Notes: generated by a model not told the origin, from the sequence alone. Shown: positions 17,357-26,545, numbered from the stretch's first letter. The stretch: DNA of 64,000 bases from Bacteroidia bacterium (GCA_025454955.1 JALONL010000028.1:45996-109995), one strand, 5' to 3'. Made by a program: numbers and translations.

Positions 17357-18904
17357 ATGAGAAAACAACTACTTGTTCTGTTCCTGTTTTTGTTTAACGG
17401 AATACTCAGCGCGCAGCGCTGGACACCGGTAATGCTTAACGACACGTTTCATTACCAGAAAGATGGTGATGCCGAAATTACCGGATCATTCTTCCCGGTA
17501 AGCTATACAGCAAACAATGGCGATACCACATTTACATTCAACAAAACAGGTTGCATAAACTGCCTCACATTCACAGGCGGTCCTTCATGCGACTCCTGCT
17601 ACGGGCTTCAGAATCTTCCTGCGGTAGTAGCCGGCTATTCGATTCAGAAAACAGCCAACGGTATTTGCACATTTACCGGAAGCGATACCCGTATGCTGCA
17701 AACCCTCGCAGAAGTGGGCGATAGCTGGACGTTTGCCGCGTCGCCTGTTGTAACGGCGCAGGTAGTAAGCAAAACACAAACAACCGTATTGGGCCAGCCC
17801 GACTCGGTAAAAACAGCCGTGCTTTCTACCGGCGATACTGTAGTGTGGTCGGCCACGCATGGCATTGTACAGTGGCCGGCAACTTTCGCTTCCGGGCAAC
17901 ATTACCGGCTCAAAGGCATTGAAAACCGCAATCTTGGGCACCAGATGCTTACCATGTTTGATTATTACGATTTTCAACCGGGAGATGTATTTCAGTATTA
18001 TGGTTTTTCTTTCGAACCCGGGTCGGGCAGTCTCATCACCGCTTGGTCAAAATACACTGTGCTGCAGCGGCAGAATTACACCGACAGTATTGTTTATACC
18101 TATGAATTATTTGCCAGCAAGCGTTCGCAGCTTGCCACTCAGATGAGTGGCCCGGTAACCTATTCAAATACCTATAATCCATCGGTTACTCATATAATTA
18201 CCAACTGTACTTCTCATTATCTCAATCAGCCCAATCATTCAATAATAGCGCCGCGTATTAATAATTCATACAGCTATTATCCTCAGCCTTACTGGGGTTG
18301 CGCTGATACCGTAAACGGTGGAGGTGTAAATGAGTTGATGTATTTCCACGATTCGTTAAATAATCCCGGTGTGTATTTTGGGAGCTTCCCGTTGAATAAT
18401 GCGGTTGCCTGGTTTCCGTTAAGCCCCAATTCTGATACGCTTTGGAGTATTGAACCATTTTCGACGCTTACACCGGCACCGCCTGTATTCAACAATGCTG
18501 TTTATGCGCGGTATGTGAAAGGACTTGGTCTGGTGGAAGCAAACTGGGATCAGTTATTCGAGTATTCGCGTTATGAACTGCTGATGGGTTATGTGAAAAA
18601 CGGCGATACTGTGGGTTTGATTTATCCCGACACGTATTTCAATCTCAGCACTCCTGAAAACCAGTTGCTCTCCGTGCGCTGTTTCCCCAACCCCGCCAAC
18701 GAATTGCTGCGCATTGAACTTGCCCAAACAACCGGCTCTGCACAACTGGAACTTCTCAATTTACAGGGAGAACTTGTGCAGGGTATTTCAACAACACAAG
18801 CTGTAACTGCGGTTTCAACTTCAGAACTCGCTGCCGGAATGTATTTGCTGCGCGTACAAACCGGGCAAGGTGTAAGTGTGCAGCGGGTTGTGATTCAGCA
18901 TTAG
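17357..18904 (+). CDS. Secreted protein with T9SS type A sorting domain, paralog 1
   Basis: A 515-residue secreted protein. A signal peptide (about residues 1-20) is followed by QRWTPVMLNDTFHYQK. A conserved cysteine cluster (CINCLTFTGGPSCDSCYGL) lies near residue 60, and FDYYDFQPGDVFQYY near residue 205. The last 80 residues are a type A T9SS sorting domain (CFPNPANELLRIEL ... AAGMYLLRVQTG). The next gene 10 bp downstream is a paralog with the same layout. I do not recognise a catalytic domain; a cell-surface or released structural or binding role is likely. Confidence 0.85.
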   Translation: MRKQLLVLFLFLFNGILSAQRWTPVMLNDTFHYQKDGDAEITGSFFPVSYTANNGDTTFTFNKTGCINCLTFTGGPSCDSCYGLQNLPAVVAGYSIQKTANGICTFTGSDTRMLQTLAEVGDSWTFAASPVVTAQVVSKTQTTVLGQPDSVKTAVLSTGDTVVWSATHGIVQWPATFASGQHYRLKGIENRNLGHQMLTMFDYYDFQPGDVFQYYGFSFEPGSGSLITAWSKYTVLQRQNYTDSIVYTYELFASKRSQLATQMSGPVTYSNTYNPSVTHIITNCTSHYLNQPNHSIIAPRINNSYSYYPQPYWGCADTVNGGGVNELMYFHDSLNNPGVYFGSFPLNNAVAWFPLSPNSDTLWSIEPFSTLTPAPPVFNNAVYARYVKGLGLVEANWDQLFEYSRYELLMGYVKNGDTVGLIYPDTYFNLSTPENQLLSVRCFPNPANELLRIELAQTTGSAQLELLNLQGELVQGISTTQAVTAVSTSELAAGMYLLRVQTGQGVSVQRVVIQH

Positions 18905-18917
18905 ATTAAATTGTATG

Positions 18918-20429
18918 ATGCGAAAATGGATTTTTCTTTTACTCTTGATATCGGCAAAACTCAGCGCCCAGCGCTGGACACCGGTAATGCTGAATGATAC
19001 ATTCCATTTCAACAAAAATACAACCAACGCACTGGCAGGCACATTTTATATTACGGGTTTTTCTGAAAGCGCCGGCGATACGGTATTTCAGATTAACCGA
19101 ATAGGATGTACGTATTGCGTTACAATTCAGGGAGGCCCTGCACCTTGCGATTCGTGCTATGGTTTGACAAATCTTCCGAACATCATTGCCGGTTATTCCA
19201 TTACTAAAACAACTTCGGGAAGCTGCTACTTCAATGCCAATGATACTGCACAACTCGAAACAATGGCCGGAGTAGGTCAGAGTTGGATGTTTATTCCTTC
19301 TTTATCTGTTACAGCACAAGTTATTTCTGCTGATACACTTACGGTTTTCAATCAGCCCGATTCGGTGAAAACCGCTTTACTCAGCAATGGTGATACTGTA
19401 AAATGGACAGCCCGGCATGGCATATTGCAATGGCCTGCAGGCTGGGGAACGGGCAATTATTACCGACTTGCGGGCATACAAAATCGAAATCAGGGCTATC
19501 AGCTTCCGGAGTTGTTTGATTATTATGATTTTCAACCGGGCGATGTTTTACAGTATGATGCAATGGATTACAATATTGTATCAGGATATATGAATGATAT
19601 TTTATCGAAATGGATTTTTCAGCAACGGACAGATTACCCGGATAGTATTGTGTATAGCGGAATAAAAATGATACTGATAACATCAACTACTCCCGCATTT
19701 TCTTTTCAGGCACCCTTCTCAATTGTTGTTGGCAAATGTGCAGGCCATCATACTTCACTTACTATTGATTCATGGCATCATCCGGTGACCATGCAAACAA
19801 TAAACTATAACTTACAGCAGCGATTAGGCTGCCCCGACCAACCACACCCGCCTGGATATAATTTGGTAAAGCACATTGTAGATTTATCAGGAAGAGACGG
19901 GGCTGAGTATGGTGAGAATTTGAACAATTTCCCTGCAATATGGCTGAACATACCCGGCAATCAGGATACGCTTGCAGGTTATGTACCTGACTATAACGAT
20001 CCGAATATCGGACAATATATTTTCGTATATGCGAAATACTTGAGAGGATTGGGACTGGTAAAACATGTAATTGAAGAACCCCTGGTACGCGGACATGAGG
20101 AAGAGCTTATTGCTTATGTGAAAAATGGCGACACTACGGGTGTTATTCTTCCCGATTCTTTTTTTCAGCTTGGTATTGGAGATCAAACGCAACCGTCATT
20201 TTATTGCTTCCCCAACCCCGCCAACAATTTACTGCGCATCGAGCTTGCAGAGTACGATGGAGCAGCGCAGTTGGAACTACTCAACCTGCAGGGAGAGGTG
20301 ATTAAACTGGTACAACTTACTCAGGCTGTTTCGTCTGTGGAAGTGGGCGATGTGGCTGCGGGAATGTATTTGCTGCGTGTAAGCAATGATGCCGGCGTGC
20401 GTGTGCAGCGTGTGGTAATTGCGCATTGA
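18918..20429 (+). CDS. Secreted protein with T9SS type A sorting domain, paralog 2
   Basis: A 503-residue paralog of the preceding gene. It repeats RWTPVMLNDTFHFNK, the Cys cluster CTYCVTIQGGPAPCDSCYGL, and FDYYDFQPGDVLQYD. It ends in the same sorting domain (CFPNPANNLLRIEL ... AAGMYLLRVSNDAG). A second ATG 3 nt upstream (18915) is equally possible. The paralogs sit 10-14 bp apart, so they arose by tandem duplication and are probably one transcript. The middle region (residues 210-330) has diverged most. Function unknown. Confidence 0.84.
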   Translation: MRKWIFLLLLISAKLSAQRWTPVMLNDTFHFNKNTTNALAGTFYITGFSESAGDTVFQINRIGCTYCVTIQGGPAPCDSCYGLTNLPNIIAGYSITKTTSGSCYFNANDTAQLETMAGVGQSWMFIPSLSVTAQVISADTLTVFNQPDSVKTALLSNGDTVKWTARHGILQWPAGWGTGNYYRLAGIQNRNQGYQLPELFDYYDFQPGDVLQYDAMDYNIVSGYMNDILSKWIFQQRTDYPDSIVYSGIKMILITSTTPAFSFQAPFSIVVGKCAGHHTSLTIDSWHHPVTMQTINYNLQQRLGCPDQPHPPGYNLVKHIVDLSGRDGAEYGENLNNFPAIWLNIPGNQDTLAGYVPDYNDPNIGQYIFVYAKYLRGLGLVKHVIEEPLVRGHEEELIAYVKNGDTTGVILPDSFFQLGIGDQTQPSFYCFPNPANNLLRIELAEYDGAAQLELLNLQGEVIKLVQLTQAVSSVEVGDVAAGMYLLRVSNDAGVRVQRVVIAH

Positions 20430-20443
20430 TTACGATGTAAAAG

Positions 20444-20531
20444 CAAAACGGCCGGACTATTCAGTTAGTCCGGCCGTTCTTTATTTGTATTGTTCCGCTT
20501 ACTCACTCAAATCGAACCACTCAAGGAATTT
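20444..20531. repeat. Left copy of an 88-bp direct repeat (accC 3' end plus terminator)
   Basis: This matches 22263-22350 with three substitutions plus a reversed hairpin loop. It contains a terminator hairpin (arms 20447-20459 and 20466-20478, AACGGCCGGACTA, loop TTCAGT) and a displaced copy of the last codons of accC, which on the minus strand would read KFLEWFDLSE and stop. The stop codon of the Gp37/Gp68 gene overlaps its inner end. It looks like one end of an inserted unit. Confidence 0.85.
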
Positions 20532-21255
20532 ATGCTACTGATTTTTTCTTCAGTTTCGGCATTTCATCGTATGTTTTGCCATCAAGCACCCTGCCGGTTG
20601 TTTTTTTTCTTTTTCCTCCCCATTGCTTAAAAAAGAATGCAACTCGGGCATTTTTGCATTGGTCTTTAATATCAACTACCCATTCTTTTTCCATAGGTCG
20701 TGCCTTATGTCCTGATTCACCACCCACGATTACCCAATGTATCCGATCGAGTTTGAGATTGGGAAGCGGGCCAATTAGCGGTTCAAGCGATAAAAATTTG
20801 ATTACTGCATTGGTTTGTCTTAAATCATCAATCCTGTGCATAACCTTTTCATTCTCCACAGAAACACCCATCCAGATGTTTGATGTCCAGTTGAGTTCAG
20901 TATGATATTTTAAGAGTAGATCAGAACGTTTGGTAAGTACCTGAAATGTATGTTTCGGATTTTTGTTCATCACCTCAAATACCCGTTTTATATAATCCAA
21001 TGGAACATCTTTGTGAAAGAGGTCACTCATAGAGTTAACGAATACAATCTTCTCCTTTTTCCACGAAAAAGGTATTTGCAGAGCGTCTTCGTGCAAAGTC
21101 AGTTTAAAATTATTCCGGTATTTATCTACCCCCATTGCATGAAGGCGGCGCGACATTACTTCTGCATAACAGAATTTACATCCTGCAGAAATCTTATTGC
21201 AACCCGTTGTAGGGTTCCAAGTCATTTCTGTCCATTCTATGCTTGACTGTGCCAT
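20530..21255 (-). CDS. Three-Cys-motif (phage Gp37/Gp68, DUF5131) family protein
   Basis: A 241-residue protein of the Gp37/Gp68 family. Near the N-terminus it has WNPTTGCNKISAGCKFCYAE, with a radical-SAM-like cysteine cluster. Further in, VFVNSMSDLFHKDVP, FQVLTKRSD, WMGVSVEN, FLSLEPLIGP and VIVGGESGHKARPM are family hallmarks. Known members occur in phages and next to TcmP; their function is not established. Its ATG overlaps the stop of tcmP by one base (TAATG), so the two are translationally coupled. Its own stop abuts the left direct repeat. Confidence 0.88.
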   Translation of the reverse strand: MAQSSIEWTEMTWNPTTGCNKISAGCKFCYAEVMSRRLHAMGVDKYRNNFKLTLHEDALQIPFSWKKEKIVFVNSMSDLFHKDVPLDYIKRVFEVMNKNPKHTFQVLTKRSDLLLKYHTELNWTSNIWMGVSVENEKVMHRIDDLRQTNAVIKFLSLEPLIGPLPNLKLDRIHWVIVGGESGHKARPMEKEWVVDIKDQCKNARVAFFFKQWGGKRKKTTGRVLDGKTYDEMPKLKKKSVA

Positions 21256-22136
21256 TATTTTCTTTGACGTTTGCTAATTATTTGATTCGCTATTTTTAAT
21301 GCTTTTTCGTTATTGGATGCAAAAATAAGATGGAAAATAGGTGCCTTTTTTGAATTATATAAAATTAACGGTTCGTGAGAACAGTACGTCCAGATTTTTT
21401 TTAGTTGAATTTGATATAGGCTAATTATTTTATCAATTGGATTTTCAATTTTTTCTTCATTGGTTATTTGACCAAATAGGGTCAAATCCTCTCTTTTTGC
21501 ATAAAAATGATTATGGATCTCATCATAACTCAATCCGAAAAAACCTTCTAGAACTTTTTTGCTTTTTGTTTTTCCATTTTTAGGCAATAACCTATTAATA
21601 CTAACCCCTGAAGGTATAAGTATCCAGATATCTGACCGTGTTTTTTTTAGTTGTTGAATTGAGTCCCATATAATTTGCATTCCAAATGGATCAAGAAAAA
21701 TTAAAGCAGCTAATTTTTTCTTACTTAAAGCACTTGCCAATTTGGTTAATTGAGCGTTACAATCGTCCTCACGAATGATAATTCGATTACGAGATATGTG
21801 ATTGGTATTATTAGCAATCTGTTCTAAAGATGAAATGTTTTCTTTGTCTTTATCTATAAAATAGTAGTAATCGAATGAAAGGTCTTTTTCTTCCAAAACA
21901 CGTTTTGAAGCACCTTTGTACACGTCAATATCTTCTGGTATTTCACCTTCCCAAAGATCTAAGATTTGCTGCCCTTGCCGATCTCGAACTCTTTGTCCAA
22001 CCCCAGCAAAACCATCAAAATAAATTGTTTGCCAGTAAGGATATTTTTTCATTATAGTTAAATACGCTCGAACATATTTGATAAATGCATCAAGTTTAAT
22101 TTCGGTCCATTGACCTCCCCATGAATTATTGCTCAT
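21255..22136 (-). CDS. tcmP: Three-Cys-motif partner protein TcmP
   Basis: A 293-residue TcmP-family protein, the usual partner of the three-Cys-motif protein encoded just downstream. The N-terminal WGGQWTEIKLDAFIKYVRAYL and YFDGFAGVGQR resemble a class I methyltransferase-like nucleotide-binding fold. LIFLDPFGMQIIWDS in the middle could be the matching catalytic strand. A Lys/Arg-rich tail ends the protein. The gene is AT-rich compared with accC and the T9SS genes on either side, which supports acquisition by transfer. Role is unknown; a methyltransferase or nucleic-acid-modifying partner is inference. Confidence 0.85.
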   Translation of the reverse strand: MSNNSWGGQWTEIKLDAFIKYVRAYLTIMKKYPYWQTIYFDGFAGVGQRVRDRQGQQILDLWEGEIPEDIDVYKGASKRVLEEKDLSFDYYYFIDKDKENISSLEQIANNTNHISRNRIIIREDDCNAQLTKLASALSKKKLAALIFLDPFGMQIIWDSIQQLKKTRSDIWILIPSGVSINRLLPKNGKTKSKKVLEGFFGLSYDEIHNHFYAKREDLTLFGQITNEEKIENPIDKIISLYQIQLKKIWTYCSHEPLILYNSKKAPIFHLIFASNNEKALKIANQIISKRQRK

Positions 22137-22262
22137 TGGATTAAGTTAATTTTATTATAAATATAACTATACTGAAAGCTAAATCCAAAATCCTGTTTAT
22201 TCCACATTTTGTTAAAAAGGTACGCTGATGTCTACTATTCTTTTGCAAATTATCCAAAATAA

Positions 22263-22350
22263 CAAAACGGCCGGACTAACTGAATAGTCCGGCCGTTCTT
22301 TATTTGTATGGTTCCGCTTACTCACTCAAATCAAACGACTCAAGGAATTT
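22263..22350. repeat. Right copy of the 88-bp direct repeat, overlapping the accC 3' end
   Basis: The right copy includes the genuine last codons of accC (22318-22350) and the adjacent hairpin (arms 22266-22278 and 22285-22297, loop ACTGAA). The loop is the reverse complement of the left copy's loop, so the whole hairpin is inverted relative to the left one while the flanking sequence is in direct orientation. The hairpin is the likely accC terminator. Confidence 0.85.
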
Positions 22351-23658
22351 GGTAGTGTAATTGCCTTTGATGAAGTTCTCATCGTTCATCAGTCGCAAAT
22401 GGAACGGAATGGTGGTTTTCACGCCTTCCACCACAAACTCACTCAGTGCGCGGCGCATTTTGGCAATGGCTTCTTCGCGGGTTTGGGCCATGGTGATGAG
22501 TTTGGCGATCATCGAATCGTAGTTGGGCGGAATGGTGTAGCCTGCGTAGATGTGCGAGTCCACACGCACGCCGTGGCCGCCGGGAGTGTGCAGTACGGTT
22601 ATTTTGCCGGGCGAGGGACGGAAGCCGTTGAACGGGTCTTCGGCATTGATGCGGCACTCGATGGCGTGGAGCTGCGGGTAGTAGTTTTTGCCCGAAATGG
22701 GCACGCCCGAAGCAATGAGTATCTGCTCGCGGATCAGGTCGTAGTCGATTACTTCTTCGGTAATCGGGTGCTCTACCTGAATGCGGGTGTTCATTTCCAT
22801 GAAGTAGAAATTCCGGTGCTTGTCAACCAGGAATTCTACCGTGCCCACGCCTTCGTAAGCCACAGCGGCACCGGCTTTGATGGCGGCTTCGCCCATGCGC
22901 TCGCGCAGTTCGTCGGTCATGAAGGGCGAAGGAGTTTCCTCGGCCAGTTTCTGGTGGCGGCGCTGTATGGAGCAGTCGCGCTCGCTGAGGTGACATACTT
23001 TGCCGTATTGGTCGCCGGCAATCTGAATTTCGATGTGGCGGGGCTCTTCAATGTATTTTTCCATGTAGAGCGCGCCGTTTCCGAAAGCGGCTTCGGCTTC
23101 TTTGCTGGCTGATTCGAAGAGTGCCTCAAGTTCGTTTTCGTTCCAAACAATTCGCATACCGCGGCCGCCGCCACCTGCAGTGGCTTTAATGATGACCGGA
23201 TAGCCAACTTCTGGCGCACATTTTTTGGCATCTTCCAGATCGGCCAGAAGTCCGTCGCTGCCCGGAATGCAGGGCACACCGGCTTTTTTCATGGTGTCTT
23301 TGGCGCTCGATTTATCGCCCATGGCATCAATCTGCTCGGGGGTGGCGCCAATGAATTTGATTTTATGCTCCTGGCAGATGCGCGAAAACTTGGAGTTTTC
23401 CGACAAAAACCCATAGCCGGGGTGAATGGCATCGGCATTGGTGATCTCGGCAGCCGCAATAATGTTGGGGATGTTGAGATACGAATCTTTGCTGGGCGGC
23501 GGACCAATGCACACGGCCTCATCGGCAAATTTTACGTGCAGCGAGTCCTTATCGGCAGTGGAGTAAACGGCCACGGTTTTGATGCCCATTTCGCGGCAGG
23601 TGCGGATAATTCGCAGTGCGATTTCGCCGCGGTTGGCCACAAGAATTTTCTTGAACAT
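22318..23658 (-). CDS. accC: Acetyl-CoA carboxylase, biotin carboxylase subunit
   Basis: Carboxylates biotin on AccB using ATP and bicarbonate, the first half of malonyl-CoA synthesis. The 446-residue protein from ATG 23658 (MFKKILVANRGEIALRII) covers the biotin carboxylase N-domain, the ATP-grasp domain (KATAGGGGRGMR; EKYIEEPRHIEIQ), the catalytic FMEMNTRIQVEHP region and the C-domain. A start 5 codons upstream (23673) is also possible. It is the last gene of the fatty-acid operon. Its final 11 codons are duplicated at 20498-20531 by the adjacent island. Confidence 0.96.
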   Translation of the reverse strand: MFKKILVANRGEIALRIIRTCREMGIKTVAVYSTADKDSLHVKFADEAVCIGPPPSKDSYLNIPNIIAAAEITNADAIHPGYGFLSENSKFSRICQEHKIKFIGATPEQIDAMGDKSSAKDTMKKAGVPCIPGSDGLLADLEDAKKCAPEVGYPVIIKATAGGGGRGMRIVWNENELEALFESASKEAEAAFGNGALYMEKYIEEPRHIEIQIAGDQYGKVCHLSERDCSIQRRHQKLAEETPSPFMTDELRERMGEAAIKAGAAVAYEGVGTVEFLVDKHRNFYFMEMNTRIQVEHPITEEVIDYDLIREQILIASGVPISGKNYYPQLHAIECRINAEDPFNGFRPSPGKITVLHTPGGHGVRVDSHIYAGYTIPPNYDSMIAKLITMAQTREEAIAKMRRALSEFVVEGVKTTIPFHLRLMNDENFIKGNYTTKFLESFDLSE

Positions 23659-23777
23659 TTTATCTTTTGCCATAGCTTGCATTAAGATAAGTCAGTAATT
23701 GCGGCTGCCCCGCATAGGCGGAGGGCCGTAAACGAAAGCCGGAGAAGTACTCCGGCATCGGTTGTTTCAGAAAGCGG

Positions 23778-24272
23778 TTAGGCCAGTTCTACAAGGAACA
23801 GGGGCTGATCGTACTCCACCGGCGAAGCATCATCAACCAGTATTTTCACAATACGGCCGCTGATTTCGCTTTCGATTTCGTTGAACAGCTTCATGGCTTC
23901 GATAATGCAGATTACCTTACCCGGCTTGATTTCGTCGCCCACATTTACAAACATGGGCTTATCGGGACCCGGCGAACGGTAGAACGTACCGATCATGGGC
24001 GACCTGATGATGGTCGTGTTGGCCGATTCGGTTGCAGGAGCAGGTTTGGTATCGGGGGCTTTGGTTTCGGCAGCCGGAGCAGCGGCCACAGTTACAGCCG
24101 GAGCAGCCTGCACTACGGGCATGGCCTGCTGATATACCACAGGGGCATCCTTGCCCGATTTGCCATTCGTGGTCTTAATCACGATCTTAATGTCCTGGGT
24201 TTCCAGTTCAACTTCGCTGACCCCTGATTTGGCCACGAACTTGATCAAGTCCTGGATTTCATTCAGTTTCAT
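23778..24272 (-). CDS. accB: Acetyl-CoA carboxylase biotin carboxyl carrier protein
   Basis: Carries the biotin carboxylated by AccC. The 164-residue protein has the N-terminal region MKLNEIQDLIKFVAKSGVSEV, an Ala/Pro-rich linker (about residues 55-85) and a biotinyl domain with IEAMKLFNEIE, where the Lys is biotinylated. ATG 24272 is the family start. The 119-bp gap to accC contains a small hairpin (GCCGGAGAAGTACTCCGGC). Confidence 0.95.
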   Translation of the reverse strand: MKLNEIQDLIKFVAKSGVSEVELETQDIKIVIKTTNGKSGKDAPVVYQQAMPVVQAAPAVTVAAAPAAETKAPDTKPAPATESANTTIIRSPMIGTFYRSPGPDKPMFVNVGDEIKPGKVICIIEAMKLFNEIESEISGRIVKILVDDASPVEYDQPLFLVELA

Positions 24273-24377
24273 TGCGTGCGTTTTAAGTAAGGTTCTCTTG
24301 TGTTGGGAGGGTAAATATAGACTTTCCGAACGATAAACCATGCTCCTGCGGGCAGGAACCCGTTTTTCGCAAAAAGT

Positions 24378-25373
24378 TTAATTTGTGTCGTAAGACCAGC
24401 GCAGGTAAATGGCACCCCAGGTAAATCCGCCGCCAAAAGCCGAGAGGATAAGATTATCGCCTTTTTTGAGCTGTTTTTCATAATCCCACATCAGCAGCGG
24501 AATGGTGCCTGACGTGGTATTGCCGTAGCGTTCAATGTTCATCAGCACTTTTTCGCTGCCAATGCCCATGCGGCTGGCGGTGGCGTCAATAATGCGCTTG
24601 TTGGCCTGGTGCGCCAGCAGGTAGGCCACATCGTCGGCTTTCAGGTTGTTTCGCTCCATGATATTGGCCGAAACCTCTGCCATGTTGTACACGGCATGTT
24701 TGTACACTGCCTGCCCTTCCTGATACACAAAGTGCATTTTCTTGTCAACCGTTTCGGCAGTGGAAGGCCAGGCCGAGCCGCCGGCTTTCATGTGCAGGTG
24801 CTGAAGTCCGTTTCCGTCGGCGTGCAGCATAAAATCCTGTATGCCGTTTTCGTCGGCCGAAGGTTCGAGCAGCACGGCGCCGCAGCCGTCGCCAAAAATT
24901 ACGCAGGTGGTGCGGTCGGTATAATCAATAATGGCCGACATTTTATCGGCACCCACCACGATAACTTTTTTGTAGCGGCCGGTTTCAATAAACTGTGCGG
25001 CAGTAACCAGCGAGTAAAGAAAACCCGAGCAGGCTGCCGAAAGGTCGAAACCCCAGGCATTTTTCATGCCCAGCGCGGCGGTTACAATATTGGAAGTGGA
25101 AGGAAACACATGATCGGGCGTAACGGTGCCCACAATGAGCATATCCACGTCGAGCGGATCGAGGTTTTTACGCTCCAGAAGCTGTTTCACGGCTTCAATA
25201 ATCATTACCGACGCGCCCTGTCCTTCGCCGCGAAGAATACGTCGTTCGCGTATTCCGGTGCGGGCCATGATCCACTCGTCGGTGGTGTCCACCATCTTTT
25301 CGAGGTCCTGGTTGGAGAGAACCGTGGGCGGAACATATCCGCCGATACCTGTGATGGCAGCTCTGATTTTCAT
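24378..25373 (-). CDS. fabH: 3-oxoacyl-ACP synthase III
   Basis: Starts fatty-acid synthesis by condensing acetyl-CoA (or a branched acyl-CoA) with malonyl-ACP. The 331-residue protein has the active-site Cys115 in LSAACSGFLYS, the His in LAHQANKRII and the Asn in RYGNTTSGTIP. Length is normal. It starts 5 bp after plsX, so the two are closely coupled. Confidence 0.96.
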   Translation of the reverse strand: MKIRAAITGIGGYVPPTVLSNQDLEKMVDTTDEWIMARTGIRERRILRGEGQGASVMIIEAVKQLLERKNLDPLDVDMLIVGTVTPDHVFPSTSNIVTAALGMKNAWGFDLSAACSGFLYSLVTAAQFIETGRYKKVIVVGADKMSAIIDYTDRTTCVIFGDGCGAVLLEPSADENGIQDFMLHADGNGLQHLHMKAGGSAWPSTAETVDKKMHFVYQEGQAVYKHAVYNMAEVSANIMERNNLKADDVAYLLAHQANKRIIDATASRMGIGSEKVLMNIERYGNTTSGTIPLLMWDYEKQLKKGDNLILSAFGGGFTWGAIYLRWSYDTN

Positions 25374-25378
25374 GTGGT

Positions 25379-26314
25379 TCAGAAGGCTTGTTTAATTTTT
25401 TCGGGGAGTTTTGCTTCGGCCACGTCGCGGGCCAGAAGCAGCATATTTTTAATAGCCTCGGGGCTCGAAATGCCATGTCCGATAATGGCATTACCGTTTA
25501 TGCCCAGAATAGGCGTACCGCCGTAAATTTCGTAATTGAAACGGTTGAAGTACGGATCGTCGATATGGCGTTTGCGGATGGCGGAGTAAAACGACTCGGC
25601 AAATTTAAGCACCACATTTCCGGTAAATCCTTCGCACACAATTACATCAGCCTTGTCGCTGAACAGGTCGCGGCCTTCCACGTTTCCGGTGAAGGTAAAA
25701 TCGCGGCTGTCTTTCATGAGGTTGTGTGCGGCCTGGCTCACGAGGTTGCCTTTTTCGGCTTCTTCGCCAATATTGAGCAGGCCCACTTTCGGATCGGTAA
25801 TACCGAACACGTGCTGGGCGTAAAGTTTGCCCAGAATGCCGAACTGATAAAGCACATCGGGCTTGCAGTCGGCATTGCTTCCCACATCGAGGAGCAAATT
25901 AAAACCGCCTTCTTCTTTTGGAAGGGCGGTGGTGATGCAGGGGCGGATAACGCCTGCAATGGCTTTTACGGTGTACATGGCTCCCACCAGCATGGCTCCG
26001 GTGTTGCCACAACTGGCAAACGCATCGAGACGGCCTTCTTTCAGCAGCCGGTACCCTACTGAAATAGTAGAGTTGGGCTTCTGAGAAAAAGCCTTTACAG
26101 GATGTTCGTCCATGCCAATGATTTCGGGTGCGTGTATAATATCCACGCGTCCGGCATCAAACTGAATGGCTGCCAACCCTTCTGCAATCTGATCCTGATC
26201 GCCGATCAGCACCAGACGCACACCGGCAGGCAGCGCATCATAGGCAAGGGCGACACCCGCAAGCGGAGCCTCGGGTGCGAAATCGCCACCTGAGATGTCA
26301 ATCCCGATTTTCAT
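25379..26314 (-). CDS. plsX: Phosphate acyltransferase
   Basis: Makes acyl-phosphate from acyl-ACP for phospholipid synthesis. The 311-residue protein shows MKIGIDISGGDFAPE at the start and the conserved SCGNTGAMLVGA, GFTGNVVLKFAES and GTPILGINGNAIIGHG segments. It lies between rpmF and fabH, the common Bacteroidota order. Confidence 0.95.
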   Translation of the reverse strand: MKIGIDISGGDFAPEAPLAGVALAYDALPAGVRLVLIGDQDQIAEGLAAIQFDAGRVDIIHAPEIIGMDEHPVKAFSQKPNSTISVGYRLLKEGRLDAFASCGNTGAMLVGAMYTVKAIAGVIRPCITTALPKEEGGFNLLLDVGSNADCKPDVLYQFGILGKLYAQHVFGITDPKVGLLNIGEEAEKGNLVSQAAHNLMKDSRDFTFTGNVEGRDLFSDKADVIVCEGFTGNVVLKFAESFYSAIRKRHIDDPYFNRFNYEIYGGTPILGINGNAIIGHGISSPEAIKNMLLLARDVAEAKLPEKIKQAF

Positions 26315-26328
26315 AAGGAGGAGCAGGA

Positions 26329-26514
26329 TTAGTCCTTCTTCTCCATCACCATTTTGCCCTTATAGTAGAGGGCGCCATCGTGCCAGTAGGCACGGTGCCA
26401 GAGGTGAGCTTCTCCGGTCACAGAGCAGGTCGATACGTTAGGAGCATCAGCCTTGTAGTGAGTGCGGCGCTTGTCGCGGCGGCTCTTGGAATGGCGCTTC
26501 TTTGGATTCGGCAT
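26329..26514 (-). CDS. rpmF: 50S ribosomal protein L32
   Basis: A 61-residue basic protein with the L32 start MPNPKKRHSKSRRDKRRTH. Only one Cys (STCSVTGE) is left of the four zinc-binding cysteines found in other lineages, so this is a zinc-free-type L32. It lies directly upstream of plsX. Confidence 0.95.
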   Translation of the reverse strand: MPNPKKRHSKSRRDKRRTHYKADAPNVSTCSVTGEAHLWHRAYWHDGALYYKGKMVMEKKD

Positions 26515-26545
26515 GACTAGTAGTTGTTTAAGGTATTATCGGTTG

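Noticed and set aside
20530..22136. Prophage remnant because of the Gp37/Gp68 name
   Set aside because: No integrase, capsid, tail or lysis genes are present; the pair with TcmP is a unit of its own found outside phages.
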